From assembly GCA_031283395.1 (NCBI GenBank), contig JAITBV010000145.1, forward strand, positions 1 through 8,322: a stretch of 8,322 nucleotides of DNA, written 5' to 3'. Below the pieces are notes generated by a model. It did not search any database. It was not told the origin of the DNA and saw only the letters and a list, made by a program, of their open reading frames with translations. A program made the position numbers and the translations under genes. This stretch comes from Candidatus Adiutrix sp. (GTDB lineage Bacteria; Desulfobacterota; Desulfarculia; Adiutricales; Adiutricaceae). The first letter of the stretch is position 1, and each line of letters begins with the position of its first letter. This document shows, in pieces, positions 1 to 7,886 of this stretch.

Positions 1-92
1 AAATCGGCCCCGGTCCGGTCGAACCAGTCCCGGAAGCCGTCTTTCCGGCTGATGCCTCTAAGGCCGTTGACGTTCCATGACATAAGCTTCAT
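1..92 (-). CDS. xth: Exodeoxyribonuclease III (AP endonuclease), N-terminal fragment cut by window edge
   Basis: Reading leftward from an ATG at 92-90, the first 30 residues begin MKLMSWNVNGLRG, the hallmark N-terminus of the exonuclease III/ExoA family (endonuclease-exonuclease-phosphatase fold). Asn7 corresponds to the metal- and phosphate-site Asn of the family. The usual catalytic Glu, a few residues past the visible end, lies outside the window. Family members cleave abasic sites in DNA during base excision repair and have 3'-5' exonuclease activity; they act in the cytoplasm. The start is supported by a GGAGGGG ribosome-binding site at 102-96 on the minus strand. The gene is divergent from purA. 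It is too short for the ORF caller because it runs off the edge. Family assignment is strong despite the small fragment; whether it is the only copy in the genome is unknown. Confidence 0.87.
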   Translation of the reverse strand, partial: MKLMSWNVNGLRGISRKDGFRDWFDRTGAD

Positions 93-95
93 AGG

Positions 96-102
96 CCCCT
101 CC
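96..102 (-). promoter_or_regulatory. Ribosome-binding site of the exonuclease III gene
   Basis: On the minus strand the sequence reads GGAGGGG followed by CCT and the ATG at 92. This is a strong Shine-Dalgarno match, with the GGAG core 6 nt from the start. It fixes the start of the exonuclease III fragment, whose second in-frame ATG (codon 4) has no comparable site. Confidence 0.7.
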
Positions 103-119
103 GCTGTTATCAAGTGACC

Positions 120-128
120 ATGATAGCA
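120..128 (-). promoter_or_regulatory. Candidate extended -10 promoter for the exonuclease III gene
   Basis: On the minus strand the sequence reads TGCTATCAT: TATCAT matches five of six bases of the sigma70 -10 consensus and is preceded by the TG-N extension. A -35 box at the usual spacing is not recognisable (GCCCGA at 148-143), which is common for extended -10 promoters. Transcription would begin near position 113, giving a leader of about 20 nt with the GGAGGGG site. This is inferred from sequence match only. Confidence 0.35.
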
Positions 129-129
129 C

Positions 130-156
130 AAATCCCCGCGCCTCGGGCGGGGGTTT
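130..156. other. GC-rich inverted repeat (hairpin) in the divergent spacer
   Basis: Arms 130-139 (AAATCCCCGC) and 147-156 (GCGGGGGTTT) pair over 10 bp, with one G-T wobble, around a 7-nt loop. A run of A on the left and T on the right makes it look like a short intrinsic terminator on either strand. It sits between two divergent starts, where no transcript is expected to end, and lies directly upstream of the candidate exonuclease III -10 box. It could be an operator, a barrier to antisense transcription, or a leftover terminator. The structure is seen; the role is unknown. Confidence 0.4.
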
Positions 157-173
157 GCGTCCGCTTAAGGCCA

Positions 174-202
174 TTGGTTTTGACCGCGAAACATGATATA
201 TT
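174..202 (+). promoter_or_regulatory. Candidate sigma70 promoter for the purA operon
   Basis: TTGGTT at 174-179 and TATATT at 197-202 are separated by 17 bp; the -10 box matches five of six consensus bases and the -35 three of six. A better -35 match, TTGACC at 180-185, overlaps but would need a poor TTTGAT -10 box at 201-206 with a 15-bp spacer. The local AT-rich patch (about 189-207) stands out in an otherwise GC-rich region. Either choice puts the transcript start near 209-214, so the purA leader would be about 50-55 nt. This also argues against translation starting at the upstream in-frame TTG at 212. Confidence 0.4.
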
Positions 203-205
203 TGA

Positions 206-1555
<1,350 letters not shown>

Positions 1556-1558
1556 GAC

Positions 1559-3334
1559 ATGATGCCTGTTTCAGCCTCGCCCGAGCTGGTCCGGCTCAAG
1601 GAGCTGGAAAGCAAGCTCGACATCTATAAAAGCACCCTGGCCGAGATATACCGCCAATACGACCAGAAGCTGGAGGAATTGTCCCTGGTGCGGCGCCTGG
1701 GCGATGCCCTGCGTTCGACCCGGGAGTTGGAGGCCCTGGCCCGCACCCTCCTGGAAAACGTGGCCCAGGAAGCGGCCATTGACCGCCTGACCCTGATGCT
1801 GACCGGGGAAGAGGCGGAACCGGACCGGGGCAGGCTTCTGATCCGGGCGGCCTACTGGGCCGACCAGGAGATATTCACCTATTTCGACCTGGCCAGATCC
1901 GAGCCCTGGTCCCTGGACCTGCCCGGCGAACGGGACCGGACCGGCGTTCCCGCCGCGCCCCTGACCATCCTGAGCGCCGCCCCGGAATACGACCCCCTGA
2001 ACCGCCCCGGAGATCAGGCCCGGTCCCTGGTCTTTCTGCCCCTCCGGGTGCCCGACCGGCTTCTGGGGCTACTGGTCCTGTCGCGGCCCGAGAGCCGTCC
2101 CTTCACTCCCGATGATGAACGGGTGCTGGCCATCATGGGCGACCAGGCTGGTTCGGCCCTGGCCAATGTGCTGCTTTTCGATGACCTGACCCGGGTCAAC
2201 CTCCGGCTGGTGGAATCCGAGGGCCGGGCCCGGCGGGCCTCCGGCTATCTTTCCCGCCTCCTGGAAACGGCCAACGACGCTATCTTCACTCTGGACCGCC
2301 GTGGTCTCATCACCTACGCCAACCGCAAGGCGGCTCAGTGGGGCTGGCCCAAGGAGACCCTGACCGGCCGGGAGTTCCGAAAATTCCTGACCGAACCGGA
2401 CAGCCTGCCCGGCTGGCGGGCCGGCGACCCGCCCCCGACGGACCAAATTTTCGAGGCGGTGCTGACAGATGCGGCCGGCCGGAAAATGGACGTGCTTCTC
2501 TCCACCTCCCAAGTGGAGGGCCGATACGAAGCCGACGGGCCGGAGGAGGGCGGCCCGGATGAGGCTCACACCTCCTGGATGGTGCTGGCCACGGATTTGA
2601 CCGAACACCGGCAACTGGAACGGCAGTTGATCCATTCGGAAAAGCTGGCCTCCATCGGCCTTTTGGCCGCCGGCGTGGCCCACGAGGTCGGCAACCCCCT
2701 GTCGGCCATCTCCGGCTACGCCCAAATCCTGGAGGCCGGGGCGGAATCGGAGGCCGAACGCCGGGAATACCTGGGGGCCATTCTCAACCAGACCGGCCGT
2801 ATCCAGAAGATTTTGCGGGAACTCTTGGATTATTCCCGCCCTTCCAGCGGCCTGGCCGCCGAGTTGGACCTGGCCGAAACCCTCCCCCGGACCTTGAACA
2901 TGATCCGGGCGCAGAAGATTTTCCGCCAGGTGGAGGTCGTTTTGGACCTGGACCCGGATCACGGGCCCCACCTGGTGAGCCTGGACCCGGACCACCTGAC
3001 CCAGATAACCGTCATCATCGCCCTGAATGCGGCCCAGGCCATGGGCGGCCGGGGCCGCTTCGAAGTCGCCCTGGGCCGACGGCCTGGCTGGGTGACTGTA
3101 AGTTTTACCGACACCGGCCCGGGCATCCCGATGGATATAGCCGGCCGGCTGTTCGATCCCTTTTTCACCACCAAGAACCCCGGCGAAGGCACCGGCCTGG
3201 GGCTGTCCATCTGTCAGCGGCTGGTGGACGGCTGCCAGGGGCGCATCGAGGTCCAAAGCCAGCCCGGCCGGGGCGCCACCTTCATCGTCCGCCTGCCGGA
3301 GAGCCCGCCAGCGGGCCGGGAGAGCCGTCCATGA
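1559..3334 (+). CDS. Soluble GAF-PAS sensor histidine kinase (NtrB/AtoS-like)
   Basis: A 591-aa sensor kinase without transmembrane segments, so it is likely cytoplasmic. From the N-terminus: a helical, probably coiled-coil stretch (about 10-45); a GAF-type domain (about 55-205); a PAS domain (about 228-350, ending ATDLTEHRQ); a dimerisation/phosphoacceptor domain with the H-box HEVGNPLSAISGYAQ and phosphorylated His375; and an HATPase domain with Asn490 (N-box), DTGPGIP from Asp518 (G1), FDPFFTTK (F-box) and GEGTGLGLS from 542 (G2). All catalytic boxes are intact. The H-box type and the neighbouring regulator match the NtrB/ZraS/AtoS class. Its gene starts 3 bp after purA in the same frame, with no visible Shine-Dalgarno (the preceding bases are T-rich), so translation is probably coupled to purA. 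The ATG at 1559 is followed directly by a second ATG. The 3' end overlaps the regulator start by ATGA. The ligands of the GAF and PAS domains cannot be told from sequence. Confidence 0.93.
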   Translation: MMPVSASPELVRLKELESKLDIYKSTLAEIYRQYDQKLEELSLVRRLGDALRSTRELEALARTLLENVAQEAAIDRLTLMLTGEEAEPDRGRLLIRAAYWADQEIFTYFDLARSEPWSLDLPGERDRTGVPAAPLTILSAAPEYDPLNRPGDQARSLVFLPLRVPDRLLGLLVLSRPESRPFTPDDERVLAIMGDQAGSALANVLLFDDLTRVNLRLVESEGRARRASGYLSRLLETANDAIFTLDRRGLITYANRKAAQWGWPKETLTGREFRKFLTEPDSLPGWRAGDPPPTDQIFEAVLTDAAGRKMDVLLSTSQVEGRYEADGPEEGGPDEAHTSWMVLATDLTEHRQLERQLIHSEKLASIGLLAAGVAHEVGNPLSAISGYAQILEAGAESEAERREYLGAILNQTGRIQKILRELLDYSRPSSGLAAELDLAETLPRTLNMIRAQKIFRQVEVVLDLDPDHGPHLVSLDPDHLTQITVIIALNAAQAMGGRGRFEVALGRRPGWVTVSFTDTGPGIPMDIAGRLFDPFFTTKNPGEGTGLGLSICQRLVDGCQGRIEVQSQPGRGATFIVRLPESPPAGRESRP

Positions 3335-4722
3335 CCCAGAGAATCCTGGTCGTCGATGACGAAGAACATATCCGCAAGATCATGTCCATCATGCTCGGTA
3401 AGCACGGTTACCATTGCCGGACCGCTGCTTCCGGCGAAGAGGCCCTGGCCCTCATCGGCCGGGAGAGTTTCGATGCGGTCTTCACCGACATGAAGATGCC
3501 GGGCATGGACGGCCTGGAGCTACTGGCCCACCTCAAGGCAGACCACCCCGAATTGGTGGTGGTGATGGTCACAGCCTTCGCTTCCGTGGATACGGCCATC
3601 TCGGCCATGAAGGCCGGGGCCTATGATTATGTGGCCAAGCCTTTTAAGGAGGATGAACTCATCCTCATCCTGGAAAAGGCCCTGGAGCGCGGCCGTCTCC
3701 TGGATGAAAACCGCCGCCTGAAAAAAGAGATCAAGGATCGCTTCGACCTTTCGGTCTTTCTGGGCCACAGCCCGGCCATGCGCAAAGTCTTCGACCTCAT
3801 CGCCAAGGTGGCTGAAACCCGGGCCACGGTGCTCATCAGCGGTGAAAGCGGCACCGGCAAGGAACTGGCCGCCCGCTCCTTGCACCTCAACGGCCCCCGC
3901 CGGGAAAAGCCCTTTGTCCCGGTCAACTGCGGGGCCATCCCCCAGAGCCTGATGGAGAGCGAATTTTTCGGTCATGTCAAGGGGGCCTTCACCGGGGCCG
4001 ACCAGGCCAAAAAGGGCCTCATCGCCGAAGCCGACGGCGGCACTCTTTTTCTGGACGAAGTGGCCGATCTGCCCCTGGATATGCAGGTCAAGCTACTTCG
4101 GACCCTTCCGGAGGAGGAAGTGCGGCGGGTCGGGGAACTGTCGGCCAAGAAGGTCGATCTGAGGGTGGTGGCCGCCACCAACAAAGATCTGGCCGAGGAG
4201 GTCCAGGCCGGTCGTTTCCGGGAGGATCTCTACTACCGTCTGAATGTCATCAACCTCAGGATGCCGCCTTTAAGGGAACGGCCCGAGGATATCCCATTTC
4301 TGGTTGGCCTCTTTCTCAAACAGGCGGTGGAAAAAAACGGCCTCGGGCCCAAAAAGGTCTCGCCCGCGGCTGTGCGTCTCCTCTTGGAGCAGAAATGGAC
4401 CGGTAATGTCCGGGCTCTGCGCAACGTCATTGAGCAGAGCGCGGTCATGAGTTACGGCGAAACCATCACCCCGGAGGATTTCCCTTTCGCTCCGGCCGAG
4501 CCGGCCGCCCCGGCGCCCCCGGGAGCGGTCGGCTTTCACCTGAGCCTGCCTATGGAGTGGCTGGACCTGAAAGCCGCGCTCCGGAAAGTCACCGAAGCCG
4601 CCGAGCGCCAGATGATCGCCCGGGCCCTGGAGACTCATGGCGGCAACCGCACTCATGCGGCCGCGGCCCTGGGCCTGAGCCGCCGGGCCCTGATAACCAA
4701 GATCCAGGCCTATGGCCTTTAG
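3331..4722 (+). CDS. Sigma54-dependent response regulator, NtrC family
   Basis: A 463-aa regulator with the standard three parts. The receiver domain (1 to about 120) has acidic residues Asp9/Asp10, phosphoacceptor Asp53 in [10 protein letters not shown], Thr81 and Lys103. The AAA+ sigma54-activation domain (about 143-380) has Walker A GESGTGKE at 171-178, the sigma54-contacting GAFTGA loop at 218-223 and Walker B LFLDE ending at Asp242-Glu243. The Fis-type helix-turn-helix occupies roughly the last 36 residues ([19 protein letters not shown]). When phosphorylated, such proteins bind enhancers and drive open-complex formation by sigma54 polymerase. The partner kinase is encoded just upstream, with ATGA overlap of stop and start; a GGGAG site at 3318-3322 supports the ATG. 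Small oddities: sensor II reads GNVRALRN where GNVRELRN is usual, and [12 protein letters not shown] replaces the usual LLRVLQEGE-type segment. I see no sigma54 promoter in this window, so its targets are likely elsewhere. Confidence 0.95.
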   Translation: MTQRILVVDDEEHIRKIMSIMLGKHGYHCRTAASGEEALALIGRESFDAVFTDMKMPGMDGLELLAHLKADHPELVVVMVTAFASVDTAISAMKAGAYDYVAKPFKEDELILILEKALERGRLLDENRRLKKEIKDRFDLSVFLGHSPAMRKVFDLIAKVAETRATVLISGESGTGKELAARSLHLNGPRREKPFVPVNCGAIPQSLMESEFFGHVKGAFTGADQAKKGLIAEADGGTLFLDEVADLPLDMQVKLLRTLPEEEVRRVGELSAKKVDLRVVAATNKDLAEEVQAGRFREDLYYRLNVINLRMPPLRERPEDIPFLVGLFLKQAVEKNGLGPKKVSPAAVRLLLEQKWTGNVRALRNVIEQSAVMSYGETITPEDFPFAPAEPAAPAPPGAVGFHLSLPMEWLDLKAALRKVTEAAERQMIARALETHGGNRTHAAAALGLSRRALITKIQAYGL

Positions 4723-4725
4723 GGC

Positions 4726-5769
4726 TTGTCGGTCAAGAAAAGCGCCATTTCCGCGATCCGGGTAAAAACCGTGTCCCCTAAAACCAAAGCCGTTTCGCTC
4801 ATGGGCCTGGCCGTCCTAATCTGGGGCCTGTCCTATCCTCTCAGCCGGCTGGCCCTTAAGGAACTTTCGCCCCCGGCCTTTTCCGGTCTGCGTTTCCTCT
4901 TCGGCGCCCTGTCCCTTCTGCCGATGGCCTTAAGGCAACGGCGGCGGCCGGCCATCCTGGCCTATACCGGCCGGCATTCGCCCCGGCTCTGGCTCTGGGC
5001 GGGATTGCTCGCCGGTTTCCTCCTCAGTTGGGGGTCCATTCTCCAGGCCTGCGCCCTGACCCGGCTGCCCGCCGGCCAGGTCAGTTTCATCACTTCCCTT
5101 TACAGTTCCCTGGTGCCGGTCCTGGCCCTGGTCCTGGGCTTGGTGCCGCGCCCTAAGGTCATGGCCGGGCTGGGGGTCAGTCTGGTCGGGCTTTATTTTT
5201 TGACCGGCGGCTCCGCGGCCGGCCTGGGGCCGGCCGCGGGCATGGTGATGGCGGCCAATTTCTTCTGGGCCGCCCATATAGTGGTTTCAGGCCATTTCGT
5301 GGCTAAGGTCAATGCCTGGCTCTTCACTTTCGGTCAAATACTGGCCGCCGGCCTGATGATGACCGGCGCGGCCGCCGCCGTCGGCCTTATGCCCACCTGG
5401 GAGATTTTCGTTAAGACCCTGCCCTTTACCATGTGGGGCATACTCTCGGCCGGGGTGGGTTATCTCTGCCTGGCTATGGCCCAGAGAGAACTTTCGGCCA
5501 CGGCGGTGGCCGTGCTCTCGCCTTTGCAGTGCGTCATAGCCGCCCTGGCCGGCCTGATTTTCTTAGGCGAAATAATGACCGGCCGCATGATCTGGGGCGC
5601 GGCCCTGATTGTTCTGGGCTCCCTTTTGGCCCAGGCCGCCCGGGAGGCCGTCCCTCTGACTCCGGACCATAAGAACTTCCGGTTCTGGGACCGATTGCGG
5701 CGATTTTTGGGTGTTTTTTGCGCGGTCGCCGTCCTGGCCCTCCTGATTTGGGCCATCGCCGCGGGTTGA
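4726..5769 (+). CDS. DMT-superfamily EamA-type transporter with extra C-terminal membrane segment
   Basis: A hydrophobic inner-membrane protein of up to 347 aa, with two EamA repeats of five helices each. Helices lie at about 22-44, 52-69, 88-111, 118-139, 145-163, 170-192, 198-221, 235-256, 259-281 and 287-307. Family signs are IWGLSYPLSRLAL in helix 1, PPAFSGLRF before helix 2, and the helix 9-10 segment SPLQCVIAALAGLIFLGE. Members export metabolites such as amino acids or purine-like compounds; the substrate here is unknown. Unlike the usual ten-helix form of about 300 aa, there is a charged linker (about 308-326) and an eleventh helix (about 327-345). It starts 3 bp after the regulator stop. 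The start is uncertain: TTG at 4726 gives the longest product, while GTG at 4771 (codon 16) or ATG at 4801 (just inside helix 1) are alternatives, and none has a convincing ribosome-binding site. Probably the last gene of the purA unit; it ends 8 bp from the convergent ABC gene. Confidence 0.87.
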   Translation: MSVKKSAISAIRVKTVSPKTKAVSLMGLAVLIWGLSYPLSRLALKELSPPAFSGLRFLFGALSLLPMALRQRRRPAILAYTGRHSPRLWLWAGLLAGFLLSWGSILQACALTRLPAGQVSFITSLYSSLVPVLALVLGLVPRPKVMAGLGVSLVGLYFLTGGSAAGLGPAAGMVMAANFFWAAHIVVSGHFVAKVNAWLFTFGQILAAGLMMTGAAAAVGLMPTWEIFVKTLPFTMWGILSAGVGYLCLAMAQRELSATAVAVLSPLQCVIAALAGLIFLGEIMTGRMIWGAALIVLGSLLAQAAREAVPLTPDHKNFRFWDRLRRFLGVFCAVAVLALLIWAIAAG

Positions 5770-5789
5770 GGCGGATTTCAGGCCAACCC
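5763..5789. other. Weak hairpin at the convergent gene junction
   Basis: GGGTT (5763-5767) pairs with AACCC (5785-5789), and GGC can pair with GCC further in, with a 2-nt bulge. The element spans both stop codons and the 8-bp gap between the convergent genes. There is no T-tract on either side, so it is not a convincing intrinsic terminator, though it is the only structured element found at the junction. Confidence 0.2.
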
Positions 5790-7886
5790 TTGAAGTAAAG
5801 CCAACCGGTAGTAGGCGCCTTTCAGAGCCAGGAGTTCCCGGTGGGCGCCCTCTTCGATCAGGCGCCCCCGGCTGAGGATTAGGATGCGGTCGGCTTGGCG
5901 GATGGTGGAGAGGCGGTGGGCGATGGTGATGGAGCTGCGGCCGGCGAAGAGGGTGCGGCAGGCTTTTTCGATCAACTGTTCCGTCTCCGAGTCCACGGCT
6001 GCCGTGGCTTCATCCAGAATGATGATTTCCGGGGTCTCCAGAAAGGCCCGGGCGCAGGCCAGAAGCTGCCTTTCCCCGGCCGACAGGTGGCGGCCTCCGG
6101 CCCCCAAAGGTTCCTCATAGCCCCGGGGCAGGCGCTCGATGAAGTGGTCGGCCCCCACGGCCCGGCAGGCCGCCGTAAGTTCCACATCGCCCAAATGGTC
6201 GCGGCCCAGGCGCAGATTGTCCAGGACCGTGCCGGCGTAAAGATAGACGTCCTGAGTGACCAGGCCCAGGCGGGCCCGGTGGAGGGTCAGGTCCAGTTCC
6301 TTCAAGGGCTGGCCGTCGAAGGTGATGCGGCCCGATTCCGGGTCGTAGCTGCGCTGGATGAGGTTGATGATGGAACTTTTGCCGCTGCCCGTCTGGCCCA
6401 CCAGGGCCACGGCTTCGCCCCGCCGGATGGTGAAGCTTAAGTCGGCCAGAACCAGGGGGCCGTCGGGGCGGTAGCGGAAATTGACGCCTTCGAAGGCTAG
6501 GGTTCCGCCTGGCCGAACCGGGACTAGGGGCCGGGCCGGCTCCACCAGGCGTTCGTTCTGGTCCAGGATGTCGGTCAGGCGCTCCAAGGAGGCGAAGGCT
6601 GATTGAAAGATATTGAGCTTCTCGGCCAGGTCCTGTATTGGTTGGAAAAAGCGGCGGGCATAGCCGATGAAGGCGGCCACCACCCCCAGGCTGAGGTCGC
6701 CGGCCAGAACCTCGCCTCCGCCGAACCAGATGACCAAAGCCAGGATGACCGAGGCGAAAACATCGATCAGGGGCACGAACAGAGCGTGGATCCTGGTCTG
6801 GCGCATACCGGCCAGATAGTATTCATGGTTTATTCCATTGAATATTTCCGTGTTCATCTCCTCCCGGCGGAAGGCCTGTATGACCAGGATGCCGCCCAGG
6901 GTCTCGCTGAAGGTCTGGTTGATGGCGGCCAGGCGGGTTCGGAGATCGCGTTGCACGGCCCGGGACAAGCGGCTGAAATAAGAGGCCAGGATTATGGTCA
7001 GGGGGGTGAAGGCTACAGTGATTCCGGCCAGCTTGGGACTCAGGGAGAACATGACCACTATGATGACGGCCAGGGAGACCAGGTCGCCTCCCACGGTGGC
7101 GACGCTGTTTTTGGCCAGGGAGCTGAGGTTATTGACATCGTTGGTGAGCCGGGAAGTCAGGCGGCCGGTGAGGCGGCCGTCGAAGAAGCTCTGGCTGAGG
7201 CTGAAAAGATGGGCCAGGAGTTCCTGCCTGAGAGCCAGGGCCTGACGCTGGGCCACCACTTCCAGGACCACCCTTTGCCCGAATTCCAGGCCGTAACCCA
7301 GGAGCATCAGGCCGGCGAAGAGGAGGGCCAGGCGGGCCAGGCCGTTCAGATCGGCTGCCCGCCAGGCGGCGAGCAGGGTTTCCGGCAGGGCGGCCAGGTC
7401 TTTTTCCGCCACGGCGTAGAGCCCGCCCTGGCGGCTGACCAGGTCCGGCCGGCTGGCGGCCAGGGCGGCCAGCCGGCCCTCGGGATCGCCCGGCCGGGCG
7501 TAGAAGCGTTCCCGGCTAAGAAAGCCGGCCTGGATAAGGTCTTCCCGCTCGCGTTCGCCCAGCCTCTCTAGGGCTCTGGGGGTGAGGAAGGACGGCCCTC
7601 CGGGCGCGGGGTTTTTTATGATTTCGCCGTCTTCCAGTATGTCCTTGAGGGTCGGGGGCAATTCCGAAATTTCCAGCCGGTGGCCCACGGGCACGATGTA
7701 GTCGTCAATGACCAGGCTGGTTACATAGGGCAGGGCCACGCCGGCCAGGGCGGCCCCCAAGACGAAAAGCGCGCCCAGGGCTATAAGACGCCGGGTGCCC
7801 CGGGCCAGGTGCCTAAGCCGCCATAAAAGGGCCAGATCGCCGGCCTGGAAAGGGCGGCGGATCTCATCATCCCGCTCCGCGCTCAT
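5778..7886 (-). CDS. ABC exporter half-transporter, catalytic subunit (MdlB/TM288-like) with large TM1-TM2 insert
   Basis: A 702-aa inner-membrane half-transporter: six-helix exporter domain followed by an ATPase domain. TM1 is at about 34-60, TM2 183-205, TM3 262-282, TM4 286-304, with TM5 and TM6 between about 370 and 420. The ATPase has Walker A GQTGSGKSS at 497-505 (Lys503), Q-loop VTQDVYLY, signature LSAGE at 601-605 (instead of LSGGQ), Walker B IIILDE with catalytic Glu626, and H-loop His657. The intact Glu with a deviant signature is typical of the catalytic partner in heterodimeric exporters. Between TM1 and TM2, roughly residues 67-181 form a hydrophilic insert of about 115 residues, predicted periplasmic, where most family members have a short loop. 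The start is ATG at 7886, overlapping the upstream stop as ATGA and preceded by GAGG at 7894-7891. An open frame continues to 7994, but those 36 codons overlap the upstream gene and do not resemble an ABC N-terminus. Likely a drug, lipid or peptide exporter; substrate unknown. Confidence 0.94.
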   Translation of the reverse strand: MSAERDDEIRRPFQAGDLALLWRLRHLARGTRRLIALGALFVLGAALAGVALPYVTSLVIDDYIVPVGHRLEISELPPTLKDILEDGEIIKNPAPGGPSFLTPRALERLGEREREDLIQAGFLSRERFYARPGDPEGRLAALAASRPDLVSRQGGLYAVAEKDLAALPETLLAAWRAADLNGLARLALLFAGLMLLGYGLEFGQRVVLEVVAQRQALALRQELLAHLFSLSQSFFDGRLTGRLTSRLTNDVNNLSSLAKNSVATVGGDLVSLAVIIVVMFSLSPKLAGITVAFTPLTIILASYFSRLSRAVQRDLRTRLAAINQTFSETLGGILVIQAFRREEMNTEIFNGINHEYYLAGMRQTRIHALFVPLIDVFASVILALVIWFGGGEVLAGDLSLGVVAAFIGYARRFFQPIQDLAEKLNIFQSAFASLERLTDILDQNERLVEPARPLVPVRPGGTLAFEGVNFRYRPDGPLVLADLSFTIRRGEAVALVGQTGSGKSSIINLIQRSYDPESGRITFDGQPLKELDLTLHRARLGLVTQDVYLYAGTVLDNLRLGRDHLGDVELTAACRAVGADHFIERLPRGYEEPLGAGGRHLSAGERQLLACARAFLETPEIIILDEATAAVDSETEQLIEKACRTLFAGRSSITIAHRLSTIRQADRILILSRGRLIEEGAHRELLALKGAYYRLALLQGLA

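Noticed and set aside
130..156. Calling the spacer hairpin an intrinsic terminator
   Set aside because: Flanking genes are divergent, so neither transcript ends there, and the T-run is only three bases.
2069..3256. 395-aa open frame antisense to the kinase gene
   Set aside because: Long antisense frames are expected in high-GC genes with biased third positions. The translation has low-complexity Gly/Gln/Pro/Ala/Val composition and no recognisable domain, while the forward frame is a complete kinase.
6603..7571. 322-aa open frame on the plus strand inside the ABC gene
   Set aside because: It is a shadow of the ABC coding frame: rich in Gly, Gln and Glu, no motif, no ribosome-binding context, and fully overlapped by a well-supported gene.
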